From: Neobacillus drentensis
GTDB taxonomy: Bacteria; Bacillota; Bacilli; Bacillales; Cytobacillaceae
Assembly: GCF_021560175.1 (NCBI RefSeq)
Contig: NZ_CP091110.1
Location: forward strand, 4,714,501 to 4,778,500
Direction of reading: 5' to 3'
Length of the DNA: 64,000 nt
Of this stretch, positions 1-9,751 are shown in pieces. A model generated the notes under the pieces. It saw only the letters and a program-made list of their open reading frames with translations, searched no databases and was not told where the DNA came from. How positions within the stretch are numbered: position 1 is the stretch's first letter; each line of letters opens with the position of its first letter. The translations under genes were made by a program, and so were the position numbers.

Positions 1-1341
1 AAGTCCGGTCCCATTATCAACAAAGAGAGGGGAATTATCATAATTTATTTGAACAAATTTAAATATAAAGTTATCATCATTACCACTAGAAGTTAGTGAT
101 CGGGCTATGATCGAACCTGAAAAGGAAGTATTTATTGAAACACTTGCATTAGGGGCATAAATCATTTTTGGTACGGTATTATCATTACTCAAATAACTAA
201 CGCCAATAGTAGTACCAGTATTAATACCTGCATCAATAATATGCCCAAGCACACCTTTCCCCTTTGCAGGGTCAATCACTATTATCTCGTTTAACGGATT
301 TTTTGCGTAAATGGACCCATAGATTTTTCCATTTATTTTTGTCGGAGTTCCTTCTAGAAATACATAGATTTTCTCTATATTAGAATCTGTCCCTAAAATA
401 TTTCCCTCAGTGCCAATAATACTGCCTGACCCCATATCAAGATTTTTCAGATAAAATGAGAGCTTGCCAGTACCGACTACTTTAATTTTTCCGTAAACAT
501 TTAAATTGTTTAACACTAAATTTTTATTATAATTTCCAACATCAATTGTTAACGTTTGCCCACTATTGACTGTTAGGGTATTAAAAGCCATATCTGTGTT
601 CATTGTTAATGTTTGGGTTGTTGATGTAAATGAATAATTATTTGAAGTTGTTATTGAGAAAGCAGGGAACTCGGGTATATTTAATGGAGTGCTCACATTT
701 GTATATATATTTCCTGTTACTATTGCTTTACTACCATTTAGTGTTACCTCACTCATAGTTGCTGATGTTCCCACCGATCCATCTACTGGTACGTTTTTTA
801 ATACTAAACTATCTTTTACAAACAATACAGTATCTGCCGGTATTGTTACACTTGTCCGCGGTTTCCATGATAAATGGAATATTTTCACTACTTTTCTTGT
901 CCGATTATTAATTTTTCCAAGTGAAGTAATTTTGTAATCATAACTGTAAGATATTGATGTACTGCTGGGAATCTGTTCAATTGTTGTCGATGCAACAGGC
1001 TTGTTCCCAGAAGTTGTGTCAAAACCCGTATAATCTTTTACCACTCCTAGCTCCATTGCATTATTCATTCTTGTAAAAAAGTCGGAACTAGTTACTGCGA
1101 GGCTATAAGATTCTTTAAGCTTTGATTCTATTATATTCATTCGATAAGTAATTCCCGACTCAGCAACATAATAGGCAGATTGAGTATCCCGGTCACCGCT
1201 GCTCATCTTTACATTGGTTGAAGCAAGACCAAGAAGACTAATACCCAAAATAGAAATGACAACTAGAACCATAAGAACAACAATGAGAGCTACACCTTTC
1301 TCATTATTTAATGAATTAATATGAGAAAAAAGTTTTTTCAT
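1..1341 (-). CDS. PilX-like prepilin with extracellular domain (3' end outside window)
   Basis: The frame is open without a stop for 447 codons from an ATG at 1339-1341 and runs off the left edge, so the C-terminus is missing. An AGGTGAAAAG ribosome site precedes the ATG. The N-terminus is a class III signal: a short basic leader, then NNEKGVALIVVLMVLVVIS, a glycine-type prepilin peptidase site followed by one hydrophobic helix. The rest is rich in Ser, Thr, Asn and Gly with repeated beta-strand patterns, as in large pilus-associated or polymer-like surface proteins. It follows two smaller prepilin genes with an 8-bp gap, so it is probably the third gene of one operon. It likely acts at the cell surface as a minor pilin or tip protein. 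The exact family is not recognised. Confidence 0.75.
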   Translation of the reverse strand, partial: MKKLFSHINSLNNEKGVALIVVLMVLVVISILGISLLGLASTNVKMSSGDRDTQSAYYVAESGITYRMNIIESKLKESYSLAVTSSDFFTRMNNAMELGVVKDYTGFDTTSGNKPVASTTIEQIPSSTSISYSYDYKITSLGKINNRTRKVVKIFHLSWKPRTSVTIPADTVLFVKDSLVLKNVPVDGSVGTSATMSEVTLNGSKAIVTGNIYTNVSTPLNIPEFPAFSITTSNNYSFTSTTQTLTMNTDMAFNTLTVNSGQTLTIDVGNYNKNLVLNNLNVYGKIKVVGTGKLSFYLKNLDMGSGSIIGTEGNILGTDSNIEKIYVFLEGTPTKINGKIYGSIYAKNPLNEIIVIDPAKGKGVLGHIIDAGINTGTTIGVSYLSNDNTVPKMIYAPNASVSINTSFSGSIIARSLTSSGNDDNFIFKFVQINYDNSPLFVDNGTGL

Positions 1342-1349
1342 CTTTTCAC

Positions 1350-1817
1350 CTATTTCCTAATATAAATAGTGCTTGTTAGTGTTGTTTGTGGAAGATTATT
1401 AGAGGGGATATTGGCAATAGTTATGGTATACATGTCGTCTTTAATTTTTTTTAAGGTAAAGGTTTGAATATTATTGATTAAAGGATCAGCATTTTTCATA
1501 ATATTTTTATTCGCCAGCTTATAAACATCGACCCCATTAATCTTTAATTGGTCATTCGTAATATCTGAATCATCAATATTCACAAAGCTTACAGTTGAAG
1601 CTTTTCGAATCTCACGAGTAATAATATTCATTGCCAGCCTTACATTTGATTGGTTATTGATTTCAGCAGTTTGGCTGCTTGACTGCTTAATCCCAAGCAT
1701 ATGAACGGAGCCTGCTAATAGTAAAATGATTGATAAGAGAGAGAGTGCGGCTAAAAGTTCAATGAGAGTTACACCTTTTTCGTTGTTTTGCATATTTAAG
1801 CCTACACTTTTTTCCAT
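1350..1817 (-). CDS. type II/IV pseudopilin (PulG/PilW-like)
   Basis: This 155-residue protein has a typical prepilin N-terminus, NNEKGVTLIELLAALSLLSI, with Gly before the cleavage site and Glu at +5. One hydrophobic helix is followed by a small soluble domain. Its start overlaps the end of the upstream prepilin gene by 16 bp, and GGAGATG lies in front of the ATG, so the two are translationally coupled. By family it should be processed by a prepilin peptidase and built into a pilus or competence pseudopilus. The location next to folC matches the late-competence neighbourhood of B. subtilis, where comC follows folC, but comC itself is not in the window. Confidence 0.85.
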   Translation of the reverse strand: MEKSVGLNMQNNEKGVTLIELLAALSLLSIILLLAGSVHMLGIKQSSSQTAEINNQSNVRLAMNIITREIRKASTVSFVNIDDSDITNDQLKINGVDVYKLANKNIMKNADPLINNIQTFTLKKIKDDMYTITIANIPSNNLPQTTLTSTIYIRK

Positions 1818-2284
1818 GATAGCAGCATCTCCATTTGAGCTTCTATTTTTGCCGTTGTCTTATTCTTTTTAACCCTTACGATTACATTTACTAACCTGTT
1901 TCCAGTCGTAGTGTTTACTTTAGTAATGGGTGGGGGAGAAGTTAATTCAATATAAACATAATATCCAGGTACAGTTGTTTCAAAGCTCTTACAAATAGTC
2001 TGACAATCAGGGTTTACGATAAGAGTGTATTTAGGATTACCATCAGATTTGGTTAGTTTGTTTAATTCTATAGGAAAGGTCGTCGTTAAATCTGTGGATT
2101 GAGCAACTGTACCATTTAACTCTTCCATCGCAGATTCAGCAACATAAGTGGCACTCATAATCTTTTTGGAAATCGTATTAGATTGGGACGATTGAACTAT
2201 CATAGTTAACATTGACACTATAATTATAGAAAGAATAACGATTGAGGCAAGTATTTCAATTAGAGTCATTCCTTTTTCATTCAT
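1802..2284 (-). CDS. type IV prepilin, PilV-like
   Basis: First gene of the pilin operon, 160 residues. The N-terminus MNEKGMTLIEILASIVILS is a near-perfect prepilin peptidase site (G|MTLIE) followed by a transmembrane and assembly helix. The soluble domain contains one cysteine pair, CQTIC, which may form a disulfide. AAAGGACG is the ribosome site. No function beyond pseudopilin can be read from the sequence. Confidence 0.85.
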   Translation of the reverse strand: MNEKGMTLIEILASIVILSIIIVSMLTMIVQSSQSNTISKKIMSATYVAESAMEELNGTVAQSTDLTTTFPIELNKLTKSDGNPKYTLIVNPDCQTICKSFETTVPGYYVYIELTSPPPITKVNTTTGNRLVNVIVRVKKNKTTAKIEAQMEMLLSWKKV

Positions 2285-2410
2285 AGCTAACGTCCTTTAT
2301 TCTAGTATATTGATACTATCAATCTTGAAAAAATTGTAATTTTTTGCATGTTTTTGAAGATTAATATCATTTTCAGTTTAACAGCAAGATATTTACTTTT
2401 CAATAGATTG

Positions 2411-2450
2411 TAAAAATAGGTGACCAATTTATCGGTCACCTTTTTTTTAC
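2411..2450 (-). terminator. terminator after folC
   Basis: Inverted repeat GGTGACC-N8-GGTCACC with A/T runs on both sides. On the minus strand the stem is followed by TATTTTTA just after the folC stop codon. Confidence 0.75.
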
Positions 2451-2451
2451 A

Positions 2452-3768
2452 TCATATAGCATTGTGAGTTTTTAAAGATTTTATAATGAATGGTTTGGCC
2501 TCTGAAATAAAATAGAGTGAACCAGTAACAACTAACATCTCATTTTTATGCTGATTTTTTACTTTATCCAAGAGATGGGGCTGCCAATCATCCACTGCCT
2601 GTTTGCTAGTTGAACGGCTGATTTGGTGTAATTCCTCGGCCTTCGCTGCCCGAGGAAAATCAAAGCTGACAAACGAAATTTGATCTGCAATCCCATCTAG
2701 CATTCCAATCATCTCATCCAATTTCTTATCCCTTAACGCAGCAAATACAATGTGAATGTTTCGGTCTTTGTATCTGCTAGATAGTTCATGGACTAAAGCC
2801 GTAATTCCTTCTTGATTATGCGCTCCATCAATAATAACCAATGGATTTTCTGACAGAACTTCGAATCTTCCTGGCCAGTAAGCTTCTATTAACCCTTTTC
2901 GAATAGATTGTTCCGTTACTTTAAAACCTGCTTGTTTTAAATAGTCTGCCGCAAGAACAGCTAATGCCGCATTTTCCGTTTGATGCTGGCCGATCATACT
3001 GATTTCAAGTTCTTCATAAGATAGCGATTTTGATTTTAGGGCAAAAACTTCTCCCTTAGCAATCGATTCATGTCCAGAAATCTGAAATTCTTGATTTAAT
3101 CGATAGATTGGAGCAGACCTCTTTTCTGCCATTTCCTCAATCACCTTTAACGCACCTGGATGTTTAACCGCTGTAAAAATGGGAGTATTCTCCTTAATAA
3201 TCCCTGCTTTTTCAAAGGCAATTTCTTCATAAGTGTTACCGAGGATAGCTGTATGGTCTAATCCAATGTTTGTAATAATCGACGCTAACGGCTGGATGAT
3301 ATTGGTTGAATCGAACCGTCCGCCTAACCCCACTTCAAAAATAACGATGTCGATATTACTTGTATTGGCAAAATAATAAAAGGCCATCGCCGTAATCACT
3401 TCGAACTCAGTGGGACCACCTAATTCCGTATCTTCCAATTCATCTGCGAGCGGCTTAATGACATTGGTCAGCTCTAATATTTCCACATCACTAATTGGCT
3501 TTCCATTCACACTAATTCGTTCATTAAATTGTTCAATGTATGGCGAAGTAAAGGTACCAACTGTGTATCCTCCGGCTTGGAGAATCGATCGTAAAAAAGT
3601 AACGGTAGATCCCTTTCCATTCGTACCGCCCACATGAACTGCTTTGATTTTCTTTTCGGGAGATCCAAGCTTGTCCATCATCCATTCCATCCGTGTTAAA
3701 CCAGGTTTAATTCCCAGTCTCAGTCTCCCATGGATCCAGTCGAGGGCTTCTTGATAAGTAGTAAACAA
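2452..3768 (-). CDS. folC: folylpolyglutamate/dihydrofolate synthase
   Basis: Mur-ligase-type enzyme that adds glutamate to tetrahydrofolate (and to dihydropteroate) in the cytoplasm, trapping and activating folates. It shows the P-loop GGTNGKGSTV, the downstream FTSPYIEQFNERI segment and the C-terminal ligase segment around IIDGAHNQEG. I place the start at a TTG (3766-3768), giving MFTTYQEALDWIHGRL, because AAAGGGG sits about 9 bases upstream and this matches the usual FolC N-terminus. The frame stays open for 20 further codons upstream, including an ATG at 3826-3828, but that extension has no fitting ribosome site. It lies 64 bp downstream of valS, as in B. subtilis, and probably shares its transcript. 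Confidence 0.92.
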   Translation of the reverse strand: MFTTYQEALDWIHGRLRLGIKPGLTRMEWMMDKLGSPEKKIKAVHVGGTNGKGSTVTFLRSILQAGGYTVGTFTSPYIEQFNERISVNGKPISDVEILELTNVIKPLADELEDTELGGPTEFEVITAMAFYYFANTSNIDIVIFEVGLGGRFDSTNIIQPLASIITNIGLDHTAILGNTYEEIAFEKAGIIKENTPIFTAVKHPGALKVIEEMAEKRSAPIYRLNQEFQISGHESIAKGEVFALKSKSLSYEELEISMIGQHQTENAALAVLAADYLKQAGFKVTEQSIRKGLIEAYWPGRFEVLSENPLVIIDGAHNQEGITALVHELSSRYKDRNIHIVFAALRDKKLDEMIGMLDGIADQISFVSFDFPRAAKAEELHQISRSTSKQAVDDWQPHLLDKVKNQHKNEMLVVTGSLYFISEAKPFIIKSLKTHNAI

Positions 3769-3832
3769 TTTTGATACACCCCTTTTATGTAAGCGAGACG
3801 AACCCAGAATTGAATTCGTCTCGCACAACTTG

Positions 3833-6475
3833 TTATCCTCTTAATTCTTTAATACGAGCTTCAACAATGTCTCTCTTCTCCAAATAATCCTTCTCTTTGG
3901 CACGTTCCTCGGCCACAACACTCTCAGGTGCTTTTTTCATAAAGCCTTCGTTGCTTAATTTCTTCTGAACACGATCGACTTCTTTATTTAAGCGGTCTAA
4001 TTCTTTATTTAGACGAGCAATTTCTTCGTCAATGTTAATTAAACCTTCAAGCGGCAGGATGATTTCTAAACCAGTCACAACAGCCGTCATCGCTTTTTCA
4101 GGTACTTCGATGTCTACACCCATTTGCAATTCTTCTGGATTACAGAAACGCTCAATGTAGCTGCGGTTGCTTTCCACTGCTTTTAGAACAGATTCATCTT
4201 TTGCTTTCACGAGCATTTTAATCTTTTTACTTAATGGCGTATTTACCTCAGCACGAATATTACGTACAGAACGAATCATTTCAACAAGCAGTTTCATTTC
4301 TTGCGCCGCTTGATCATCCGTTAGCTCAGGTTTAACAACTGGCCATGCTGCCGTTGTGATCGATTCACCAGCATGCGGTAGGTTTTGCCAAATTTCTTCG
4401 GTGATAAATGGCATGAATGGATGCAACAAACGCATGGTGTTATCTAGGACATAAGCAAGAATCGAACGGGTTGTTTTCTTAGCTGCTTCATCTTCGCCAT
4501 ATAATGGAAGCTTCGCCATTTCGATATACCAATCACAGAAGTCATCCCAGATAAAGTTATATAAAGCACGGCCGACTTCACCGAACTCATAACGTTCAGA
4601 TAGTCTTGTCACATGCTCAATGGTTTCATTTAAGCGTGTTAAAATCCACTTATCGGCAACTGACTTTTCACCGCTGAAATCAATTTCCTCATATGTTAGG
4701 CCATCCATGTTCATTAACGCAAAACGGGAGGCATTCCAAATTTTATTCGCAAAGTTCCAAGTCGATTCAACCTTTTCAAAGCTAAAACGTAAATCCTGAC
4801 CTGGTGAACTTCCAGTAGATAAGAAGTAACGTAAGGCATCGGCACCATATTTTTCGATAACATCCATTGGATCAACACCGTTACCAAGTGACTTACTCAT
4901 CTTACGTCCTTGCTCGTCACGAACGAGACCATGAATAAGTACGTCGTTAAATGGACGGTCACCAGTGAACTCGATGCTTTGGAAAATCATTCGGGATACC
5001 CAGAAGAAGATGATGTCGTACCCAGTTACTAGAGCAGCCGTTGGAAAATAACGCTTATAATCTGCCGCTTCAGTATTTGGCCAGCCCATTGTCGAGAACG
5101 GCCATAATGCAGAGCTGAACCAAGTATCCAATACGTCTTTATCCTGTTCCCAGTTTTCAGCGTCTGCAGGTGCTTCCGTTCCTACGTAAACTTCACCTGT
5201 TTCCTTATGGTACCATGCAGGAATACGATGGCCCCACCACAGCTGTCTAGAAATACACCAGTCCCGGATATTTTCCATCCATCGAAGGTATGTTTTTTCA
5301 AAACGGTCTGGAACGAAGTTTACTTTGTTTTCCTTTTCCTGGAGAGCAATGGCTTCGTTTGCGAGTGGCTGCATTTTTACGAACCATTGGGTTGAAAGAT
5401 ATGGTTCAACAACCGCGCCGCTTCGCTCAGAGTGACCAACGGAATGCATATGCTCCTCGATTTTGAAAAGAACGCCTTGTTCTTGTAAGTCTTTAACAAT
5501 TTGTTTACGGCATTCGAAACGGTCTAGTCCTTGATATTTGCCTGCTTTTTCATTCATCGAGCCATCTTCATTCATAACAAGAATACGCTCTAAGTTATGG
5601 CGGTTACCAAGTTCAAAGTCATTTGGATCGTGCGCAGGTGTGATTTTTACGGCCCCTGAACCGAATTCCATATCGACATAATCATCCGCAACAATCGGAA
5701 TTTCACGGCCAACGATTGGGAGGACAACTGTTTTGCCAATTAAATGCTTGTAACGTTCATCTTCTGGATGTACGGCAACAGCGGTATCACCAAGCATCGT
5801 CTCTGGACGGGTAGTGGCGACTTCAATTTGGCCGGAACCATCTGCAAGCGGATAGTTCATATGATAGAAGGCACCTTGGATATCCTTATAAATGACTTCG
5901 ATATCAGATAATGCTGTTTTCGTGGATGGATCCCAGTTAATGATGTACTCACCACGGTAGATTAAATCTTTCTTATAAAGAGTTACAAACACTTCTTTAA
6001 CCGCATCAGATAAGCCCTCATCAAGCGTGAAACGCTCACGGCTGTAATCAAGACCTAAGCCTAACTTCGCCCACTGCTGGCGGATATGAGATGCATATTC
6101 TTCTTTCCACTTCCATGTTTCTTCGACGAATTTTTCTCGGCCTAAATCATAGCGGCTTTTTCCTTCGTTACGAAGTTTTTCTTCTACTTTTGCTTGGGTC
6201 GCAATTCCTGCATGGTCCATACCAGGCAGCCAGAGAACATCATATCCCTGCATCCGCTTCATTCTTGTCAAAATATCTTGTAATGTCGTATCCCATGCAT
6301 GACCTAAATGAAGTTTTCCGGTAACGTTTGGCGGGGGGATCACGATGGTATATGGCTGTTTGCCTTCATCGTTTTTTGCCTCAAAAAACTTTCCGTTCAG
6401 CCACCAGTCATAGCGACCTTTTTCAATCGTTTGCGGGTCGTACTTAGTAGGCATTGATAATTCTTTTGTTTCCAT
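3833..6475 (-). CDS. valS: valyl-tRNA synthetase
   Basis: Class I synthetase of 880 residues, the usual length. It charges tRNA-Val and edits mischarged threonine. The HIGH motif appears as HLGH in [15 protein letters not shown] near residue 50, and the KMSKS loop as [10 protein letters not shown] in the middle. The editing domain carries [19 protein letters not shown]. The C-terminus is the long arginine/lysine/glutamate coiled coil typical of ValRS. AAGGAGGAACTAAA precedes the ATG. Expression is controlled by the T-box leader about 190 bp upstream, which senses uncharged tRNA-Val. Confidence 0.98.
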   Translation of the reverse strand: METKELSMPTKYDPQTIEKGRYDWWLNGKFFEAKNDEGKQPYTIVIPPPNVTGKLHLGHAWDTTLQDILTRMKRMQGYDVLWLPGMDHAGIATQAKVEEKLRNEGKSRYDLGREKFVEETWKWKEEYASHIRQQWAKLGLGLDYSRERFTLDEGLSDAVKEVFVTLYKKDLIYRGEYIINWDPSTKTALSDIEVIYKDIQGAFYHMNYPLADGSGQIEVATTRPETMLGDTAVAVHPEDERYKHLIGKTVVLPIVGREIPIVADDYVDMEFGSGAVKITPAHDPNDFELGNRHNLERILVMNEDGSMNEKAGKYQGLDRFECRKQIVKDLQEQGVLFKIEEHMHSVGHSERSGAVVEPYLSTQWFVKMQPLANEAIALQEKENKVNFVPDRFEKTYLRWMENIRDWCISRQLWWGHRIPAWYHKETGEVYVGTEAPADAENWEQDKDVLDTWFSSALWPFSTMGWPNTEAADYKRYFPTAALVTGYDIIFFWVSRMIFQSIEFTGDRPFNDVLIHGLVRDEQGRKMSKSLGNGVDPMDVIEKYGADALRYFLSTGSSPGQDLRFSFEKVESTWNFANKIWNASRFALMNMDGLTYEEIDFSGEKSVADKWILTRLNETIEHVTRLSERYEFGEVGRALYNFIWDDFCDWYIEMAKLPLYGEDEAAKKTTRSILAYVLDNTMRLLHPFMPFITEEIWQNLPHAGESITTAAWPVVKPELTDDQAAQEMKLLVEMIRSVRNIRAEVNTPLSKKIKMLVKAKDESVLKAVESNRSYIERFCNPEELQMGVDIEVPEKAMTAVVTGLEIILPLEGLINIDEEIARLNKELDRLNKEVDRVQKKLSNEGFMKKAPESVVAEERAKEKDYLEKRDIVEARIKELRG

Positions 6476-6663
6476 TTTAGTTCCTCCTTCAAAAAATAAA
6501 CTAATAAAACAACTGTCCCTAAATATTACAAAGGTGCACTAATTCAATGCAAGGCGGTGTGAGCAGAGCTATACGAGCACTCTTTTAAATAAAGGTCGTA
6601 TATGTTGCTTAGATTAGTTAAACTTGCATAACTACTGCGGCGCTCCGCCCCTTTTCAAACACA

Positions 6664-6920
6664 TCAAAAAACCCCATTCGTCATAAAAGGACGAATGGAG
6701 TTTGCTTCGCGGTACCACCTTTTTTCCAATCAAAAAACACGATTGGCTCTTAACTTAGATAACGGATTTTATCCGTCTTCCACTAGTAGGATTGCTCCGT
6801 TCGCAGAAGAAGCTCATGGGTGACTTTCCAATGTTCCGCTTAGAAAATCTTTCAGCTAATGATTTCCCTCTCTTAAAGCCGGAGTGCATTGTACTCTTCC
6901 CTGTCGTAGCTTTCATTTTA
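6664..6920 (-). promoter_or_regulatory. T-box riboswitch upstream of valS (Val, GUC specifier)
   Basis: On the minus strand the leader contains the AGAGAGGG and GCTGAAAGA type Stem I elements. GGAAAGTCACC follows, with GTC at 6822-6824 as the likely valine specifier codon. Next comes the conserved T-box sequence AAGGTGGTACCGCG and a strong terminator stem (ACTCCATTCGTC/GACGAATGGGGT) ending in TTTTTT at about 6665. A TATAAT hexamer at 6922-6927 could be the -10. Uncharged tRNA-Val should favour the antiterminator and allow valS-folC transcription. Confidence 0.93.
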
Positions 6921-7071
6921 AATTATATTGTTATACTACCCAAAAAAGGGGAGTGACGTCAACAGGATGAACAATTTTTTTATATTTTATACGTTATGTA
7001 ATTATAAGAGAACTTATCTAGGCTTTTGGAATATATATAAATAAAAATTTATTATTAGGGGGATTCGGTCC

Positions 7072-7266
7072 GTGAAACGTAACAATTTCCACAAATACAA
7101 ATACCGTCCCTGGTTTATTACTTCGCGCAGAATTGCCGGACAATTCATTGTTCCCTTTACCATCTTTCAGTTTATCCGCACTTTGTTTTTGCCAACCATC
7201 CTAGATGTTTTGCTGTTAATCATTTTTCTTGCGATTGCTGTTTCCATCTATTTTGACATCATTTAA
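7072..7266 (+). CDS. small membrane protein between valS and ysxE
   Basis: A 64-residue basic-then-hydrophobic protein starting at GTG with AGGGGGATT upstream. The N-terminal 20 residues are rich in Lys, Arg, Tyr and Trp. Residues about 21-62 hold two hydrophobic stretches, including LDVLLLIIFLAIAVSIYF. It is the only plus-strand gene in this part and is convergent with ysxE. B. subtilis has a similarly placed short membrane protein of unknown function, possibly yszA; I am not sure enough to use the symbol. Confidence 0.65.
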   Translation: MKRNNFHKYKYRPWFITSRRIAGQFIVPFTIFQFIRTLFLPTILDVLLLIIFLAIAVSIYFDII

Positions 7267-7283
7267 GGAGCCCATCAGGCAGA

Positions 7284-8324
7284 TTAAGACTGCTGCTGGG
7301 CTCCTTCTTTTGCTTGTTTTCGTTGATTTTCGATTTCCGTCATCCGCATCACAACATACTCGGAATTTTTTAAATGCCAGTATTGCTCCTGCAGCTTACG
7401 GACAAATTTTATTTCATTTTTCCGGCCCTCTTTTTTATAATACCGATCGACCACTTGCATAATCGGCACGGGCAAGGCTAAATAGCTGTTAAATAATAAT
7501 TTCTCATCCTCTTTATAAGGGAAATATTTAAAGTAATGATACACCCAATCGATCGCGGTATCACTCCGCTTCGGTCTAGTATTTAACGCCCTTGATAAAT
7601 AGGGGAGAAGATCATGGATCGGAGACCCGTAACGGGCATTTTCAAAATTGATAAAATAGCCGTAGCCGCGGTCATCATAAAGAAAATGTTCGGAAGATAA
7701 TTTCCCATGGGTAATGACCATGCGCGCTTTCTCGGTGTCCTTCGTATTCTCATACCATTCCTCGAATTTGCCTTTTGAAAACCGAAGTGCCTGACTGATT
7801 TCGTTATAGTATAAGCAATACAACAATTGGAACGGTGACATATAAGTCTTCTTTTCACATTCATCAATAAAACCGTCGAGAAATTCCTGATGCTTTTCCA
7901 GCTGCTGAATTGTGGTTTCATAATGCTCCGTCCGCTCCTCTTTACTAACGGTCACTTCCTTAGCAGACAGAGTATGAAGTCTAGCTAACTCGCGGAATAG
8001 CTCAAGATTTATTTGGTCACGGTTTTCTTTTTGATGATTGGGCATCCAAGGCATTAAATAATAAAGATTATTCTCATGTAAAACGGCATATCTGCCGTCC
8101 ATTGTCGGGTAGATGGGGACAATACGGTTAAAGCCTTTTTGGTATAGCAGGTGAACATGACGGATGAAATCTGTACCGGTTGTAGGTGGGATTTTTTTTA
8201 ACGCAAAGGTGCCTTTATTGGAATAAACCTTTTGAACAATCCCGAAGTCTTCTACAAAATAAGGCTCGATAAGGTAATGATTTAATATTGGTGCTGCTGA
8301 TTCTAATCGATTTGTATCGCTCAT
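7284..8324 (-). CDS. ysxE: spore coat protein YsxE (kinase-like fold)
   Basis: This 346-residue protein belongs to the CotS/YsxE/YutH group of spore coat proteins, which resemble aminoglycoside phosphotransferases. ITHGKLSSEHFLYDD has the position of the catalytic-loop HGDLHxxN motif but without its standard residues, and GYFINFENARYGSPIHDLLPYL occupies the position of the metal-binding loop. A normal kinase reaction is therefore doubtful. It lies directly downstream of spoVID, the known arrangement in Bacillus, where YsxE takes part in coat encasement around the forespore. Confidence 0.88.
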   Translation of the reverse strand: MSDTNRLESAAPILNHYLIEPYFVEDFGIVQKVYSNKGTFALKKIPPTTGTDFIRHVHLLYQKGFNRIVPIYPTMDGRYAVLHENNLYYLMPWMPNHQKENRDQINLELFRELARLHTLSAKEVTVSKEERTEHYETTIQQLEKHQEFLDGFIDECEKKTYMSPFQLLYCLYYNEISQALRFSKGKFEEWYENTKDTEKARMVITHGKLSSEHFLYDDRGYGYFINFENARYGSPIHDLLPYLSRALNTRPKRSDTAIDWVYHYFKYFPYKEDEKLLFNSYLALPVPIMQVVDRYYKKEGRKNEIKFVRKLQEQYWHLKNSEYVVMRMTEIENQRKQAKEGAQQQS

Positions 8325-8372
8325 GGGATGTCATCTCTCTTTCAAAGAAAGGCGAAGATTCGTTAAGTTCTT

Positions 8373-8410
8373 TTAAAAATAAGCTGAGCAGGTTAAAAAA
8401 AACCCGCTCA
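8373..8410 (-). terminator. weak terminator between spoVID and ysxE
   Basis: Minus-strand stem GAGCGGGTT/AACCTGCTC followed within a few bases by TTATTTTT. It may attenuate read-through from spoVID into ysxE. Confidence 0.5.
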
Positions 8411-8420
8411 TCCTTTTTGT

Positions 8421-9527
8421 TTACCTGTTATTTTTTGCAAGTGTACCAGGGATATAAAGGACCTGGCCTTCATATACATCTTGATTTAGTTCAAGATTGT
8501 TCTCCCGAAGAAGGTTTGGCACGGAAACATCATAGCGGTCTGCTACACTAGCAACCGTATCCCCTTTTTGAACAATGCAAACCTTTAATTTCGTTTGGGC
8601 TGTTCGTTCATCTTTACGGCCAAAAAACTCGGTTAACGTCATGCTTTTCTTTTTAGCAGGTTTCTTCTTTTTCTGTGCTTTCGGCGGCGCCTCTTCTGAT
8701 GAGGAAGATGAGCTTTCAACTTCAACTTCTGCAATTATCACTTCTTCATGGTGCTGCGGCGTATGTTCTTCCACCACGATAACCTCTGCCGTCGTTTCAA
8801 CTGCTTCAGGCTGGCTGGCTTCATTTCTAGCCTCCTGAAGATTCCATGCAGGTGAATAATCTTCTTCCTCTTGTTCCTCGACTTGTGGCTGGTAGTTGAA
8901 GGTCGGGAATGTGGGTAAGATTTCCACAGGATCTTCTTCTTCCTGTGGTTTTCTTGCCTCTGCTTCAAACAAGAAGTTGTTTTCAAAGCTGCTATGAACC
9001 GCAGGTTGTTCTACTTCAACATCTGCTTCTTCCACTTCATAACGGTGAAGAACCTCATACTGCTGCTCTTCTTCTTGCTGTTGTTCTACAGGCTCATTTC
9101 CATATAACCCACTAATCGTCAATTCGGCGGAAAGCTTTAAGCAGCTGCGCTCAGGGATGGAATAATCAAATGATTCAACAAGGACATCGATATCATAAAT
9201 ACTTTGGATCCGGTTATTCGGAATGGTGATATCTACTGGGAAACGGTGTGAAAACTCACAAGATCCCGGCTCCTCCAGTTCAGCAACTCTCTCGACAAAT
9301 TTTTGAGAGGTCACTGCCTCCTCTTCACTCACATCGCTTGCTTCGTAACTTTTATATTCGCCAGATAGTTCGAGCGAACCACGTATGGTTACGTACTGAT
9401 CGTTTTCCTGGATGGTGATGTCCGGGTCTAGGGAAATGGACACGAGTTCCTCGACTTCCTGTCCTTTTCTAAACCACAATGACTCCTCCAAGGAAAATCG
9501 CAGGCACGATTGATTCTCTTGGGACAA
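8421..9527 (-). CDS. spoVID: stage VI sporulation protein D (spore coat assembly)
   Basis: Morphogenetic protein that drives coat encasement together with SafA. The N-terminal domain begins SQENQSCLRFSLEESLWF, as in SpoVID. The middle is a very acidic Glu/Gln-rich low-complexity stretch (roughly residues 150-300). The C-terminus is a LysM domain, CIVQKGDTVASVADRYDVSV, that can bind peptidoglycan or its precursors. I choose a TTG start at 9525-9527 because AAAGGAGG lies 7 bases upstream and the protein then begins MSQENQS. The longer frame starting at 9554 would place that ribosome site inside the gene. Confidence 0.93.
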   Translation of the reverse strand: MSQENQSCLRFSLEESLWFRKGQEVEELVSISLDPDITIQENDQYVTIRGSLELSGEYKSYEASDVSEEEAVTSQKFVERVAELEEPGSCEFSHRFPVDITIPNNRIQSIYDIDVLVESFDYSIPERSCLKLSAELTISGLYGNEPVEQQQEEEQQYEVLHRYEVEEADVEVEQPAVHSSFENNFLFEAEARKPQEEEDPVEILPTFPTFNYQPQVEEQEEEDYSPAWNLQEARNEASQPEAVETTAEVIVVEEHTPQHHEEVIIAEVEVESSSSSSEEAPPKAQKKKKPAKKKSMTLTEFFGRKDERTAQTKLKVCIVQKGDTVASVADRYDVSVPNLLRENNLELNQDVYEGQVLYIPGTLAKNNR

Positions 9528-9661
9528 AGCGACTCCTCCTTTCGTATCTTTCACGCAAAATCACTATGTCACTTACAACTTATGAGGAAGGTCTGTTTTT
9601 TATGATAAAAATGGAATTCTGACTTGAAAAAGAATTGTTTTGGATGGGGTTTTTATTCTGT

Positions 9662-9703
9662 TTGGCTGATTTTCCGGAGGGATTGGCTCTTTTCAGTTGA
9701 TGA
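9662..9703 (+). repeat. 21-bp-period intergenic repeat, two copies
   Basis: Two units, TTGGCTGATTTTCC and TTGGCTCTTTTCAG, start exactly 21 bp apart (9662 and 9683). They belong to the same family as the arrays near 12090, 21937 and 47016. The repeat lies in the hemL-spoVID gap. Confidence 0.7.
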
Positions 9704-9705
9704 AG

Positions 9706-9739
9706 CAAAAAAATACACCCACTCCTAAAAAAGTGGGTG
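9706..9739 (-). terminator. terminator of the hem operon
   Basis: Minus-strand hairpin CACCCACT/AGTGGGTG followed by TATTTTTTTG, 12 bp after the hemL stop. Confidence 0.9.
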
Positions 9740-9751
9740 CAAAAAAAGCAA

